Positions 1 through 14,394 of a DNA stretch of 64,000 bases are shown here, one piece after another (the first letter of the stretch is position 1; each line of letters begins with the position of its first letter). The translations under genes were made by a program, and so were the position numbers. The stretch is from assembly GCA_026168455.1 (NCBI GenBank), contig CM047431.1:53992039-54056038 (forward strand), given 5' to 3'. The notes under the pieces were generated by a model. The model was not told the DNA's origin and searched no databases. It saw only the letters and a program-made list of their open reading frames with translations. The stretch comes from Theocolax elegans (lineage: Eukaryota > Arthropoda > Insecta > Hymenoptera > Cerocephalidae).

Positions 1-2028
1 CTCCCGTCCCCGAATGGAATTTAATTACTGTCACGCGATCGACCTACCGCGTATTGTCGGAATTCACGCGGTATTATCTATATTTTCTGCGATACGAGCA
101 AAAAAAAAGGAGGTAAAAAGGATAACAAAATATAAAAGAACGTTGATCAAAGGTGCGCTGACAAGACAAATATTTCGTCGCTACGGATCCTGCGGTGTAG
201 AGGCACAAAGAACAGAAATAATAATAATAATAAATAATAAAATAATAAATAATAATACTAATAATACTAATAATAATAAAAAATAATAATAAATAATAAT
301 AATAGTAATAATAATATATAAAATCCAAAAGACATTTGTAATCGATGGTTTAATCGACAAATAGAATACTGGCAATGTGTCATACAATATCGTGAATGTG
401 TTCGTTTAATCATTTACTTTTTCGAACCTACGAACGACCCAAATGATATTAAATATTCGGAAAAATCGCGTTTTTCCATCGTACTTTCTCGCTGTAACAG
501 GGGAACAATATTGATTTTTTCGGGTGGGGTAACGGATCGACAAACGTGATCTTGAGAAGACGCTCGTTTGTTCGCACAAAATGGTTAATAATTAAATAAT
601 TAATAATAGTAAAGCGAGAGGCGAGGGCCCCTCGACGGCAGGTCGTAGAAAATAGGTAAAAGTCGAATGACACACGCACACACGAACACACACACACGCG
701 CGCGCGCGCGTTGCGTCGCCGATTTTTTATTTCACTCGAGGAAACGATCGGTGTGTCTGCGTATACATGGGCCGTTAACCTCTATAAGATGTCGAGTTAT
801 AAATAATCTATAGAAATGTAATGCATATATATATATACATATACATATATACACACACACACACACACGTACACATATAAATTTCGTCATTTTTTCTTAA
901 TTTCCATTCGACACAGAAAACGAATGGCGGAGCACGATAGGTGTTTATTATTTACCCAACGATCCGGTCGGTTTTCGGTCCGCGTTCTTGCGATCCTGCA
1001 TGCTCTCACGAGTCCACGCACCCTCTTTTCTCCTCCTCTTTGCGATTGCGGGCGCGCGCACGTACGTCGAGACGCCATCTCGCGGATTTTTTTCCGTAAA
1101 CCAATTTGATACTCAAAATATCTTTTTAAATACCCGATCTCATTATACAATGCGTTCGACGCGCGATATTTTTAATTACCTCCTGCGGGGCATAAAAATG
1201 GTATGGAAGGTTAGACATCGACATGATTGTATAGATGTGTAAACAAATGGCGATTATTTTGTCAAGTACTCGCACTCGCTGCGGTATCATTATTGCGATT
1301 CGAACAATATATTTGTAACGACGCTCGATGCGTTCTAGTGGCTGTACGCGCGTCTCGGTCGCAAATGATCTTCCGCGAGTAATCGGGTTTCCAGACAAAA
1401 AAAAAGCAACCACATGGATAACATAACCTGGAAATAGAAAATTACAAAACTTTTGTCGCGAAAAATAGGCGCAGATAAAAAAAGAAATCGAAGCTTTTAA
1501 AGCGAAAGCGAATGAAGAAACTGTATTAGGAAGACCCCAGACTTACACACACAAGATAACTGTTCCATAGCGTATATTTCAGATCTTACATTGCACTGTC
1601 TATCGTAGCGAATGCTAGACTTAGCGCGCGATCCAGATATCAAGATTCTTCGGTGACACGCGGAATTTTGTAATTTACACGTTACTATACGTTTAATCAC
1701 ATAATCCTAACGTCTTTATATACATATATATGTTTCTAAGTTAATATCTTTCTTCTTTTTTAAACCGACACACCCGGTGAATTTCGAGGTTATGTTTCCC
1801 GTTAACATTGTTAATTCCGCAATAGCGTTATTAGAAAAATAACTAAACGATCGATAGGTGTCGATGTATTAATCGAGACATATACATACGTCGAAATATC
1901 TGTGGTGGAATTCATAACAAATCAACGTAACAAAATTAATTTCAAAACCGCGTGTCACTCGCGAATCACTGGTCATTAATCGTTGTAGAAAACTCTAATG
2001 AGCCGAAAAAAAAGTAAAGAAAAAATAA

Positions 2029-2062
<34 letters not shown>

Positions 2063-3600
2063 ACAAAACGACATATGCGCAAACACTACTAAATCTCCGT
2101 AGACGTTCTATTTCTCTAGTCTCTTAGCGTATCGTACTTTCTTGGAGAAAGAGAGACAGAGATGCGATATAAGTAACACACGAAAATAATGCGACACGCG
2201 TACACACAAATTACACTCCAAGCGATCACGAGAGAGAGAGAGAGAGAGTGAGAAAAAAAAGAAGAAATTGTGAAAAAAGGAGGCTGGACTTAAACAATGT
2301 AAAAAAAAAAATAGGAAAAGAACAAGTACGTTGATCGTGGCTCAGTTCCATCCCGAACACTCGGCTAGTACGTCGGATAAGAAAATATAAGGAAAACAAA
2401 AGAAAATCGTTTAAACTATAAGAATTACGTCGCATACCGCTCTAGGGCCTAAGTATAAGGATAACGTTATACCTAACCCTCGACAAGAAGATATAAGAAA
2501 AATTAAAAAAAGGTAAAAAAAAAAAAAATGTGCGAATAACGCAAAATCGATGCTATATACGTTTTAAACGATGTGACGAGCGACATCTGTACAGATCTCT
2601 GGCTCTCGGAAATACATTGTTTCTACGCCCCGAATGACTATATATATATATATATACATACATATACCGTTATATCGCCCGCCGCTCCGTGTGTCTCTTT
2701 CGTTCGAGACGTAGATTTCGCGATCGAATTCGTTTTCTTTCCCGTATTACCTTACGTTTGACCGTTCCATTATCGAGAGAATTGTAAAAGTAAATGTGAA
2801 GCCTAAACGAAATAATAAATCAAACTACGGATAAAATAATAAAGAGAAAAAAGAAAAAGAAAACCAAATACAGGTTACGATTATATTTCGTTTGGTATAT
2901 ACATATGATACTGTATCTCCGTTTGGTTTTCGTCTGCGACCACCTCTATCGTTTGGAAGTGTGATGAGGATGACGAAACAAGGAATAAAAAAGAAAAACG
3001 GAAGAAAGAAACTACTATCAAAAACACAATCCAGTTTTCTGTGTCTCTCTGCCTCCGTCCAAGAATTTCCTACTTTCGTTTTTGTCTTGATAATCAACCT
3101 TTTGAGAAAGGATGAGAAAATCCTCGTTTGTTACATACCGAACAAAAAGTAAAGTGAATTTCGCTATTTGATATGTTTCGTTCTCGATAAAATACTGTAC
3201 GATAATAAAAAAAAAAAAAAACAAAAACAAATGAATGAGGAAGCCTCTCTTTAAAAAACTAAAAGATAAAGAAAGAAGGAAAGATGAAAAAAAAAGCGTC
3301 GTAAACTAGTCAGTTGCTAAATGAGAATTTTTGCGTTTTTATTCTCCTGCCGAAGTGAGGATATCAAAACCGACAAGAAAATATATGCACTCAGTTATAT
3401 ATATATACATACATATATATATACATAAGGTATATATAACTTCTCGTTTGATTCGCCGCGAGAAAGAGACGATTAAAAAATGTATGAACATTTGCTAGAT
3501 CTTGTACTGACATTGTAATTCCCTTATGTAATTATACGCATGTGAAATACAGAAACATATTATTGAAAATATAAGTCTCGCTTTTCTCTCATTTGATATC
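1..3600. other. Microsatellite-rich non-coding stretch; possible long 3' UTR or gene flank
   Basis: I see no exon with recognisable protein similarity. The stretch is less AT-rich than what follows, has frequent CpG, and carries many simple repeats: an AAT/TAATA tract near 219-315, CA/CG runs near 686-710 and 855-870, a CA run at 2031-2060, a GA run at 2230-2248 and TA runs near 2640 and 3397-3430. Composition changes near 3575-3600, where it becomes strongly AT-rich. A long 3' UTR of an upstream plus-strand gene ending near 3575 would fit this, but that is inference. The open frames here (60-95 codons) look like chance. Confidence 0.3.
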
Positions 3601-6600
3601 TACCTTAAACTCCCCCCTCCCCCCAAGTATACCTTACTTTTTGTAACGAATCGTAACTGAGTTCTAAAATTGATGTCTACCCTGCCTACCTTACCGACCT
3701 AAACAATTGCATAAAAATGAACTCGGTTGATAGAGAGCATCGATTAAAGTGCTTCTCAGTCGGTATAATTGACTTGGATGGTAACTTACAAATTTCCTAC
3801 CGACTCAAACAAACATGTTGATAACACTTTTATAGAAGAATAAATTGCTCAATTACAGTACCTACAATATATGTAATGCATAATCATCATACATAAATAT
3901 AATAATGAATATTTATTTTGTTGAAGAAATGATTCAAAAATTAGCCAAAAATTTAGTTTAAAACATATTACAAAAAGTTTAATTTGAATAGTAAAATTTT
4001 TATTAATTCAACAAATATAAACATATTTTTACACACTTGTATATTTGTGCGTTAGAGTACATTCAGAACTACTTACGCTTGACTTTAATATTCCTAACTA
4101 GTAGCCTATTTGTCATTATCCCCCCATAACTATCACACGGTAAATGGGATTCTTGGGTTATTTCTAATATTTTTCTAACAAAATAAATATTGATTATTAT
4201 CTTTTATGTAACTTTCATTGATTGGTCGAAAAAAAAAATCGTCATTATTTTGGTGACTGGGCCAACGAGCTCTCCGGGTCCACTAAAGTTTTTACAAATG
4301 TAATATCAAATTCTTTATCAGCAATTAAAAAAAATCCATACATGCAACCATTCTTGGAAACATCTATACGTTTTTAAAATTTACGTCCGCCATTTTGAAT
4401 GTTGCAAAACTAATAACAAATTTTTATAAAAAGTGAGCAGACGATACATGAATAAAAGATAGAAAATTCACGATTTGTAATAATTATTGTTAAAAATGGT
4501 TAACGAATTAGCGAAACATGTCCGCCAAATTTGGATTCAAGAGACAAAAATATGTCTAAAAAAAATCTTAGTGAACCCGAAAAGCTCATCGTGACTTCAT
4601 CATGGCTTCGTTTCGGCCAGCTGACTCCTTCTAACACATTTACAATTAGTCGCTTTGATGTACATGACAATAAAACAATGATTCACGGCTGCCCATCCCG
4701 CTGATTTATCAATAAAAAAATTTGAAAATAGTTAAGATTATCTTCAAAGGAAACACACACTGTTACACAGTGTTTTTCTTTTTTTTCGATAAATTGAATT
4801 CCTCGTTTAAACAAAAATAATTTATTTTCTGTTTTTTAGGGTTTTTCATATAACGTTAATGTTAAAATCAAAGTTACTAATTATTAAATAATTAATTGAA
4901 TATTATTAAATATTGTTACAAGGTCTAATTTTGGGCAACTTTGACGTTTGGTAATTGTAATGTGGGAAAGGGAAAAATTAATTAAAATCTTGATGTGAAA
5001 AAAGAAAGTTCATCAATAATTTGAAATATGATTAAAATTCACGTATTCAGTTGTACAAATGTGACTTTCGACTGAGAATTGTCCGTGGAAACGTTGAGTT
5101 GAACCACTCAGAACTTGAGTAATGTAACACTCGAAATAGTTACCCATTCACTCGGAAAATTCAATCTATTGTACGGAGTTAAACTAAAGAGACAATACCT
5201 TATGCATACAGAATTCAACGTTAAAGCATTTTCATTGTAAATGGAAATTTTGATATACTTGATAATCCACAGTATATACAATTAATATATTTTTCTTGCC
5301 GTTGTAAACCGAAAAATAGTTTATAATTTTTTTTCATTCCGATGATAAATTTATTTTTTTGCTCAAACGTTACTGATGAACAATAGGGGAATAAATAATT
5401 ATTACAATTAAAAAAGAGGAAATCATACCGTCAGTGACATCTTTAGGTAACTTGTACAAATCGTTACAGTATACAGAAGATAAATATTAACGTCTTGTTT
5501 ACATCTTAATTCGTATTTAATTATAAAATAACAACGTTGTAAATATGTTTAAAAATCGTATGAATATAAAACTATTACTATTGATTACAATGAGTGTCGC
5601 GTCTGACCAAACTTTTAGTATTCTACTTGCGCAGTGATATAAAATTAAGTAACAAAAAAGATTGAATCCAACTATCTATAACTTTGGAAATTACAAAAAA
5701 TCAATTATCCCCTTGTTATTTAATAACAATAATATAAAAAAAATATTTTAAATAATTTCGTGATGAAAATCGATAAAATAAAAGGGATATACTTTATAGA
5801 CACCCTGACAGATGTCGCCCCGTGAGGATATACCGTCAACCGCGCAGTTACCCTCGCACCGTAAAGGGTTGATCAACGATAATGTAGGAATCCCATTATA
5901 AATAAGTTACCATTAACGTAATTACTACGATTTTGTCGGCGATATAAGATAATTGACAATGTTACTCAAGTGGTGTCTTAATTATTGCTATTAACACCTG
6001 TTGCTAAATGTATGTACGAATCAGGTGTGGATTAAAATATTTATTGTAGAGAGAGAATCTATTGTATCTTCGATAGGACTTGCGCGCATGATTGACGGAA
6101 TTGGATAATTTGGAGGATGACGCTGTCATCGTACGTGATTAACAGATGTACGGGTAAATTAGGATAACTATCAACTTTATGAATATTGATTGTCAAATGC
6201 TACCTGTTGCTAAATTAACTGCGTGTAATTTACAACGGCGTTATCGCCATGCATCTATAGAATAATCGATCGACGGATTCATTTGTATGTTTATAAGCTG
6301 GGAGGAGATGTAACCAAAAAAAAATTTTTTTTTCACAAAAATAACTTTAATAAACGATTTTTGAAATTAGCTACGGTTGAAATTGTAAAACGTTATCGAT
6401 TCTGGTATATATTTTAACTAGTAATTTCAAATAAAGTTAGGCAATCGTGAATTTTAACGTTCAACAAGCTAGATTCGAAAACCTGAAATATCAATTTGCG
6501 TTCCGATGAGCCTTATAAATTAAACTCAATAGCTAACGAAGCAACGAAAATGACAAATACTAAGGAATGAAGTTTATAATACAGTAAATATTGTTTTGAA

Positions 6601-8090
6601 ATTGCAATGGAAAGCGTATTTCGTAGCCAAAGAAACCAGATATACAACAAATGGCTTTTCCTGCGCAAGTTTTATGTAGCCTTTGTAATAATAATGTATT
6701 CTATATTTTGATGAATTTTAATAAAATATAAAAATAGTTTCGTCCACTCTTTTAACAATAGATTTATTTTGAACATAGATAGATTTTACTAAAGGCAATA
6801 TAAAGCGAACGTTTGGAGCGCATAATGTGTAATTTCCGCACTTTTGTTCATACAAGTGACAAAACAGCCTTTTAAATCGAATAAATTAAATTTGAACTGG
6901 TTGTAAATACTAAATATTATCTTTTATGATATTTTAATAAAAAAAACCTTTTACAAATAAAGTTATGCGGTCGTTTGTAACATAATTTTAAGGTGTTTTT
7001 TTTTTGACGAAATTTGCAGACAAACATTAAAATTCGTGTTTTTTTTACGTTCAAAGTGAAAAAAAGTACATGCCGAGGCAGTTTTCGTGTGTTGTAACTC
7101 AATTTCATTAACTATGTACCTTCAAGTGTGAGAAAAGTCACATTCGTGAAATGTGTCTCAAAAAAAAGAAGATTTTGCTTGTTTTTGGGAACATCAAAAG
7201 TGAAATTAGCCGTGGATTTCCTCATATATGTGTAGAATGTACTTATCGATTTTTCGGAACCAAAACTTGACTTTAAAGCAAAAAAGGCTCATTTTACTCT
7301 TCGACCACAATGGTTGGTGGAATTCTTCATTTAAAAAATGGTAGGCGTTTCGTCCTCGATTTCCAATTTGAACTATTCAGTAAGGAACTGGACATCTTAC
7401 CTTAGGCGCCTGTTACATTATTTTTGGAATAAAATTAACAATTATAAAAAATCGGTGTAATTTTTTTAAATACTCCGTTACTCTATTACTATTTTATTTT
7501 ATTTGGCTGAAAATATATAATTATATTCCTATGACTTCGATGTAACGACTAATTTATACATAATAAATCGTTAAAAAGTTCCCCCTGAAACGTTAGAAAA
7601 GTACAGTTCTCAATTGAATACTCAACTACGCGATAAGAAAAAAAAAAGGAATTATCGATATAAAAGGTAAATTATTCAAGAACCGTTGTAAATAAAACGA
7701 AAAATCAAACTTTAGCCAAACAATAAAATAAAAGATGCAGGTACACACGTTACGTAAATATATAAACCTGGAAATAAACATCGCGATACAGCATACTCGA
7801 AAGAAAAAAAATCTAATTACGCAACATCAAATTAGAATGTTTAATTTCTTTTTCTCGCAAACATGCTCGAAATTCTTATTTCACCTGAGGTACGAAAAGA
7901 AAAAAGGAAATTCCAGCATTTCGTACAAAGTAAACGTAATAATGTTACTTCTAAATTAACCAAGTCGGAAGAGAGCTGCAGTATATTCTAGGAATCCCAT
8001 AAGTTTAAACAAAGTTTGCCGTGTATATACAACGCGCGCAATCAAGATATTGTAAATACCAATTGAATTTGAAAAATTTACAATGCCATA
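3601..8090. other. AT-rich intergenic DNA
   Basis: No gene is recognised. The stretch is strongly AT-rich with homopolymer A/T tracts. One decayed MITE-like segment (about 3880-4266) is listed separately. A short GC-richer patch near 5800-5870 has no family I can name. The 74-codon frame at 7735-7959 has no recognisable similarity and biased AT-driven composition. Confidence 0.5.
3880..4266. mobile_element. Decayed MITE related to the element at 52370-53048
   Basis: The right side (about 4180-4266) matches the arms of the 52370-53048 element, sharing 'aaaataaatattgattatta' followed by a 'ttttatgtaa' block and a 'cgaaaaaaaa' tract before 'cattattttg'. A diverged inverted copy of 'aatatttattttgttga' lies near 3905-3925. 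The left end is not clear, so the start is approximate. Confidence 0.4.
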
Positions 8091-8100
8091 TAAATAGATA

Positions 8101-9612
8101 TATATATATATACATATATATATCGATTTATACCCGAAAATAAAAAGAAGGGAAAATGTACCAAATCAAATCTCGAGAGGATGGACGTGGTATCTAGTGT
8201 ACACAATGAAATCTTAGTTCCCCTTTAACATTCCTTCCGACCTAAACGTATATGTATGTATATACACACACACACACACACACAGATAGATAGATAGATA
8301 GATAATTTTATTGCAACCTTGGGGTATAACCCTATCTGGTTGGTATGACTTACAATTACAATTCAACTTAATAAAATAATAGTGACAAAAACAGAAAAGA
8401 AAATAACAATATAAGATACTTAGAATTACAGTTAGTAAGCAGCAAGCAGTAACATCGTATGTAAGATAATTATAATTAAATACAATTAATATTAGAAGTA
8501 TAAGAATTCGTATAAGATAATGTTCACAGAGAGAGAGAGAGAGAGAGAGAGAGACGTCGACTTAAACGAATGGACCAATTATATTGTTTTTGTTCTTGTT
8601 AGGGTCTTGTTCGTCACCGATAGAGGTCGCCATTAACAGGGACACATTTAACACACCCTCGTTTCCTTATTTTCCTTACGATTGTTCAACACTAGAACCG
8701 ATAAATTTAAAATTTTCCCTATACGTCTAATCGATAATTAGGATGCGGGGGCGGGATATTTTACGCGCGGACCACGTTTTCCAAATGATATCAACCTCGT
8801 ATATGTATATATATTTTTTCTCGGGTAGATGATTCATCGTTTATTTTTGCAAGATCCTCTTCGTTTAACGAGTCTTGCAGTTACGGGACGCGAGAGTTTG
8901 TAAACCAGTCGTGTTTCGCACCATTAAAATATCTCTGTGATCGATGTCGATTTAATGAGCTCGTAAACATATGTATTTATTAGTCGACGTGAAAATTAAA
9001 ATTTGCGCAATTTTTATATTAAAACTACCCTACTCTTCTTGGGCATACGTTTACAGAAAGGAAAATTAAAAAACTTTTTGTTGACTTTTAAAAAGTTTAT
9101 CGCGTAAAAATTAAAAATTAGCATTACACAGTTGTTAACGATTAAAAATAAAATAAAAAAAAAAAAAACATTGAAATGGCACGCTAGTGTATACGTAAAA
9201 CAATGCGCTTTTCGAATTAATTGCTATGAAAATACTATATAGAGCGAATACAATTAAGATCAATACATTAATTTATAATAATTACGATCTGTAAACACAT
9301 AAGCTTTCAGGATTAAAATACATTGACGAAACGTACCGAACCACCGAATATTTGTATTTAAAATTAATCAATGTATATACAATACCCGATTAATTAATAC
9401 GGTTAATATTAATTAATAACGGTAATTGCAATGCTGTTAATAAATTAACATTTGCACGAATAGCCATCGATGGTAAATGTATCGAACAAGTAAATTGCAG
9501 GATTGTGTCTTTGTTAAGAAATAATTATATTCAATTAAATATATATTCGATTCAGAAAATATATTGTGATTATAATTATAGAATATATAATGATTATTTA
9601 TTAATGTGTATA
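8101..9612. repeat. Tandem duplication, unit 1 (about 1512 bp)
   Basis: This unit is repeated almost exactly in the next 1512 bases. It starts in a TA run, then runs through a shared 'tatacccgaaaataaaaaga' block, a CA run, a GATA run at 8284-8304, a GA run at 8528-8554 and AT-rich DNA. Differences between copies are mainly in microsatellite lengths with rare substitutions. No gene or transposon ends are seen in the unit. The TA microsatellite at both unit edges is a plausible template for unequal exchange or replication slippage. Confidence 0.9.
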
Positions 9613-11121
9613 TACATATATATATATATATATATCGATTTATACCCGAAAATAAAAAGAAGGGAAAATGTACCAAATCAAATCTCGAGAGGATGGACGT
9701 GGTATCTAGTGTACACAATGAAATCTTAGTTCCCCTTTAACATTCCTTCCGACCTAAACGTATATGTATGTATACACACACACACACACACACAGATAGA
9801 TAGATAGATAGATAATTTTATTGCAACCTTGGGGTATAACCCTATCTGGTTGGTATGACTTACAATTACAATTCAACTTAATAAAATAATAGTGACAAAA
9901 CAGAAAAGAAAATAACAATATAAATACTTAGAATTACAGTTAGTAAGCAGCAAGCAGTAACATCGTATGTAAGATAATTATAATTAAATACAATTAATAT
10001 TAGAAGTATAAGAATTCGCATAAGATAAGGTTCACAGAGAAGAGAGAGAGAGAGAGAGAGAGACAGACGTCGACTTAAACGAATGGACCAATTATATTGT
10101 TTTTGTTCTTGTTAGGGTCTTGTTCGTCACCGATAGAGGTCGCCATTAACAGGGACACATTTAACACACCCTCGTTTCCTTATTTTCCTTACGATTGTTC
10201 AACACTAGAACCGATAAATTTAAAATTTTCCCTATACGTCTAATCGATAATTAGGATGCGGGGGCGGGATATTTTACGCGCGGACCACGTTTTCCAAATG
10301 ATATCAACCTCGTATATGTATATATATTTTTTCTCGGGTAGATGATTCATCGTTTATTTTTGCAAGATCCTCTTCGTTTAACGAGTCTTGCAGTTACGGG
10401 ACGCGAGAGTTTGTAAACCAGTCGTGTTTCGCACCATTAAAATATCTCTGTGATCGATGTCGATTTAATGAGCTCGTAAACATATGTATTTATTAGTCGA
10501 CGTGAAAATTAAAATTTGCGCAATTTTTATATTAAAACTACCCTACTCTTCTTGGGCATACGTTTACAGAAAGGAAAATTAAAAAACTTTTTGTTGACTT
10601 TTAAAAAGTTTATCGCGTAAAAATTAAAAATTAGCATTACGCAGCTGTTAACGATTAAAAATAAAATAAAAAAAAAAAAAACATTGAAATGGCACGCTAG
10701 TGTATACGAAAAACAATGCGCTTTTCGAATTAATTGCTATGAAAATACTATATAGAGCGAATACAATTAAGATCAATACATTAATTTATAATAATTACGA
10801 TCTGTAAACACATAAGCTTTCAGGATTAAAATACATTGACGAAACGTACCGAACCACCGAATATTTGTATTTAAAATTAATCAATGTATATACAATACCC
10901 GATTAATTAATACGGTTAATATTAATTAATAACGGTAATTGCAATGCTGTTAATAAATTAACATTTGCACGAATAGCCATCGATGGTAAATGTATCGAAC
11001 AAGTAAATTGCAGGATTGTGTCTTTGTTAAGAAATAATTATATTCAATTAAATATATATTCGATTCAGAAAATATATTGTGATTATAATTATAGAATATA
11101 TAATGATTATTTATTAATGTG

Positions 11122-11150
<29 letters not shown>
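9613..11150. repeat. Tandem duplication, unit 2
   Basis: This is the second copy of the preceding unit, offset by 1512 bases. It ends in a TA run near 11128-11152, after which the sequence diverges from the start of the unit. The CA, GATA and GA microsatellites recur with small length changes. The near identity implies a recent duplication or an assembly duplication. Confidence 0.9.
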
Positions 11151-11152
<2 letters not shown>

Positions 11153-11159
11153 GAAAGTA

Positions 11160-14085
11160 CGTGCAAGGAGTACGTTTGCCCTCTTGAATAAGTGAGATAG
11201 AGTACGAATGCTTTAACGAGTGGATGCTCATTGAAAATTACATTAAAAAATAAAAAGTTTAAACGTAATATTCTTATGTAGCTTTGAAATCTATTATTAA
11301 AATTAATTTTACAAAATTTGTTCCTTTAATGTTTGATACGTACTTTATTTGATTGACGATAAACATGCCTTTTGTGAATATAATACTAATTTGTTTTGAA
11401 ACATATGAGCTTTTTCGGTAAATTACCGAGAATAACGCCATTCTCAACGTTTGTATTATAACAAGAGCTTTAATTCGCACTATACGATTCGTTTCACTAG
11501 TTCAAACGGCTCAATAGTCATGCTCAATTCAGGAAGTACGTGGGTTTAAAAATATTACATAGGAATTCATGTACATTAAAAAAAAGAAAAGATAAACCTA
11601 GTAGAAATTAAATGATTTATAAAATGATTTTTTTAGGAAAAAAAAATTATCTGCATGACCCATATATTTGTATAATTAACGAACATGTACGTGGTTTCAA
11701 TGATCTATAATGCCTGATGATCTAGAACACCTAATTTCCCAGTACATAAAATATGAATGAAACGTAATACCGAAACCGCTCATGCGTCATTATAATAAAA
11801 AGGAAAATTCAAATTAAAGCTCTCAGTGCTCGATGTTTTTTAAAATTTTCATACATGATTTTGAGAAATTGATATAAGAACCGCAGTTAGTTTACTCTAC
11901 GTAATACCGTCTTTCCCGTAGATTTTCCACACACACACAGACACACACAGACACACACTCATATATATCACCTTCATCCGTAATACCCGCTCGAGAAAAT
12001 CCAGATTATTTCACGGTTGCGGGTATATAAATTCCCCTTTCCCGAAGTTCAACTACTCACCTCTCTCGTTACGCACGTATATAAATATACACTTGGAGTT
12101 ATTTAGAGAAACGTCGGTGTGTACAGATATAAAAGAAGATCAACAATAGCGCGTCGATTGGAAATTTAGCATCGCGAAACGAGTTTAAATAAAATGATAT
12201 AACGTTATAATAGTTATATATGTGTATTATATTCGCGTCTACGTGCATCACGTGGGCGCATGCGTCATTCGAGTAGGATGTATATCGTACGTATTTATGT
12301 ATCACCGTATATATATATATATATATAAGCTCGAAATTATTCGTGAGCTTAATGGAATCGCGCGAAATCAGCCCTCGGGGTGGTGTAGGAATTATGCTTT
12401 ACCAGTTCATATCGCGAGACGTACGACCCAACTAATGAACTCCCTCGATATTCCGAATGCGTGATTCAATACGGAACCAGAGAAGCAAAACCACTTCGTT
12501 TCTCCGCGGGAAAATAAAAGTCGAGACAAAATTATTTAATGCGTTACTATATACTCCGTTAAATCTCTTGAAGTGTATATATACCTATATATACCAAATT
12601 TAAATCGGCCGAGTAAATACTATTGATTTACTTCGGTGAAATTTACCAAACACTCGATTTGTTAAGTAAGGTGTCCTCGAGTAGGTTTTCCTAAAACGAT
12701 TCGGCAACTAGTACTGTATACTATGGTAAATCTTGGATTGTACTCCGCGAACAATTGTATATATATTAAATTAAAACAATACGCAATTTATATAAAATAG
12801 ATCGATTTTTTCTCGTTATTTCGTAATATTAAGTGTAATATACATTCAACGTAATGTTAGGTATTGTTCGATATTGAAGTACAATATAATAAATTATGGT
12901 ATTATACATATATGTATATTTAGTATGTTTACTTTATCTACATCATTTAATCTAAATCTATATTGTTCTCCTCAGTTAACATAAATTTTAATTAATTTAG
13001 TATATTTATTATTTATTTATATTATTTCAAATATAATTATTTTAATACACTTTATATATTAAAATATATTAAATTTTTTTATTTAAGAAGAATACAAAAA
13101 TTTATTATTGTTTTTACAAAATATTTAGAAATGTTTTATCTGTTTAAATAATTATTAATTTAGAAGCACAAATACATAGACTGACCGATTATTATTTTTA
13201 TAAAATCCATATATTATCGGGTCACCAAAATGTAAGAATGACTAAATATATAAATAAAAATAGAAATTGTAATAGAGAAACTTATTTTTTTAATAATCCA
13301 ATAAAAATATATAAATATGTATAAGAGCAAAATATATAAAAAAATAAAGTCCAATAACCCAATCATTTTTATACAACCCATTGTCGAGATGTCAAGATTA
13401 TAATTATTATGCAGCCACCGCCTGAGGTTCTTGTCTCTCTTATTGAAAATCCTATGACCCAAACGCACTGAATGATGTTATAAACCCCTATATTTAAGTT
13501 TATATATTATATATTGAATTATTATATAGGCTGGGGGAAAGGGTTATTGGGTTATTAGGATATAGATAAATTATATTTTTGTTAAAAAAATCGGAAACAC
13601 ATATTTTCACTAATAAAGTAATTATAAACGTATTTTATTTATTTTTTAATTGATTGGGTTAACAAATAACATCAGTTTTTGGGGGGGAACAGTTTAGTTT
13701 GGTTAAAATTGTATATTCAAATTATATGTATTATTTTCTGTAGCGTTTAAAAATTATTCACCGGTCTAATTCTATTATCATTGGCTAGATTTAAAAAAAA
13801 ATTAAATAAATAATTTATATAATAATAGAAATACTAATTCGTTCACCATTTTACTGCCAATTCGTAGTACTGTACGTATGATGTAAACAAGGTTGATAAT
13901 ATTTATTTACATACTTTTTTACTAAGTCTATTTTGACATACTTTCCTTAAGTTAATTTTAAGTTATTGGATTATTGGATAATTGGCTAATTAAAAAAAAA
14001 TTAAAAAAACATTTCTCCAATAAAATGAGTATTGACAATGATGTTATGTATTTTTTAATAAAATATTACTTATGTCGACTATAGT
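11160..14085. other. AT-rich non-coding DNA, no gene recognised
   Basis: I see no supported gene. A CA/CAGA microsatellite lies near 11932-11958 and a TA run near 12308-12326. Short frames at 12099-12464 overlap on both strands and look like chance. From about 13000 the sequence is very AT-rich, with scattered short phrases such as 'ttattgggttatta'. Confidence 0.4.
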
Positions 14086-14394
14086 ATAACTAAATTAATT
14101 AATATTTTTATCGGTCTTACAGTCAATTATATGGGCAATCAGATTGCCCCTACTTATAATCACCCCCGAAGAATCTATAAAAATAATAAAAATAAAAAAT
14201 AAAAAATAAAAACACTAACTAAACATAAAAACAAATTATTAATAAAGCAATCTGACTGCCCCCCTGCACCAAAAATCTACTAACCCCAAATATGCTGTCC
14301 GACGTTTCGAGCTCGCTGCTGCTCCTCATCAGCGAATCTAACTGCCCATATAATTGACTGTAAGACCGATAAAAATATTAATTAATTTAGTTAT
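14086..14394. repeat. Foldback element with a perfect 52-bp inverted repeat
   Basis: Positions 14086-14137 are the exact reverse complement of 14343-14394. The arms start 'ataactaaattaattaat' and end 'caattatatgggca'. The interior of about 205 bp contains further partly inverted text ('cagattgcccc' near 14140 and 'caatctgactgcccc' near 14248) and a GC-richer patch at 14290-14335. It is probably a small non-autonomous DNA transposon or foldback; no clear target-site duplication is visible. Confidence 0.75.
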
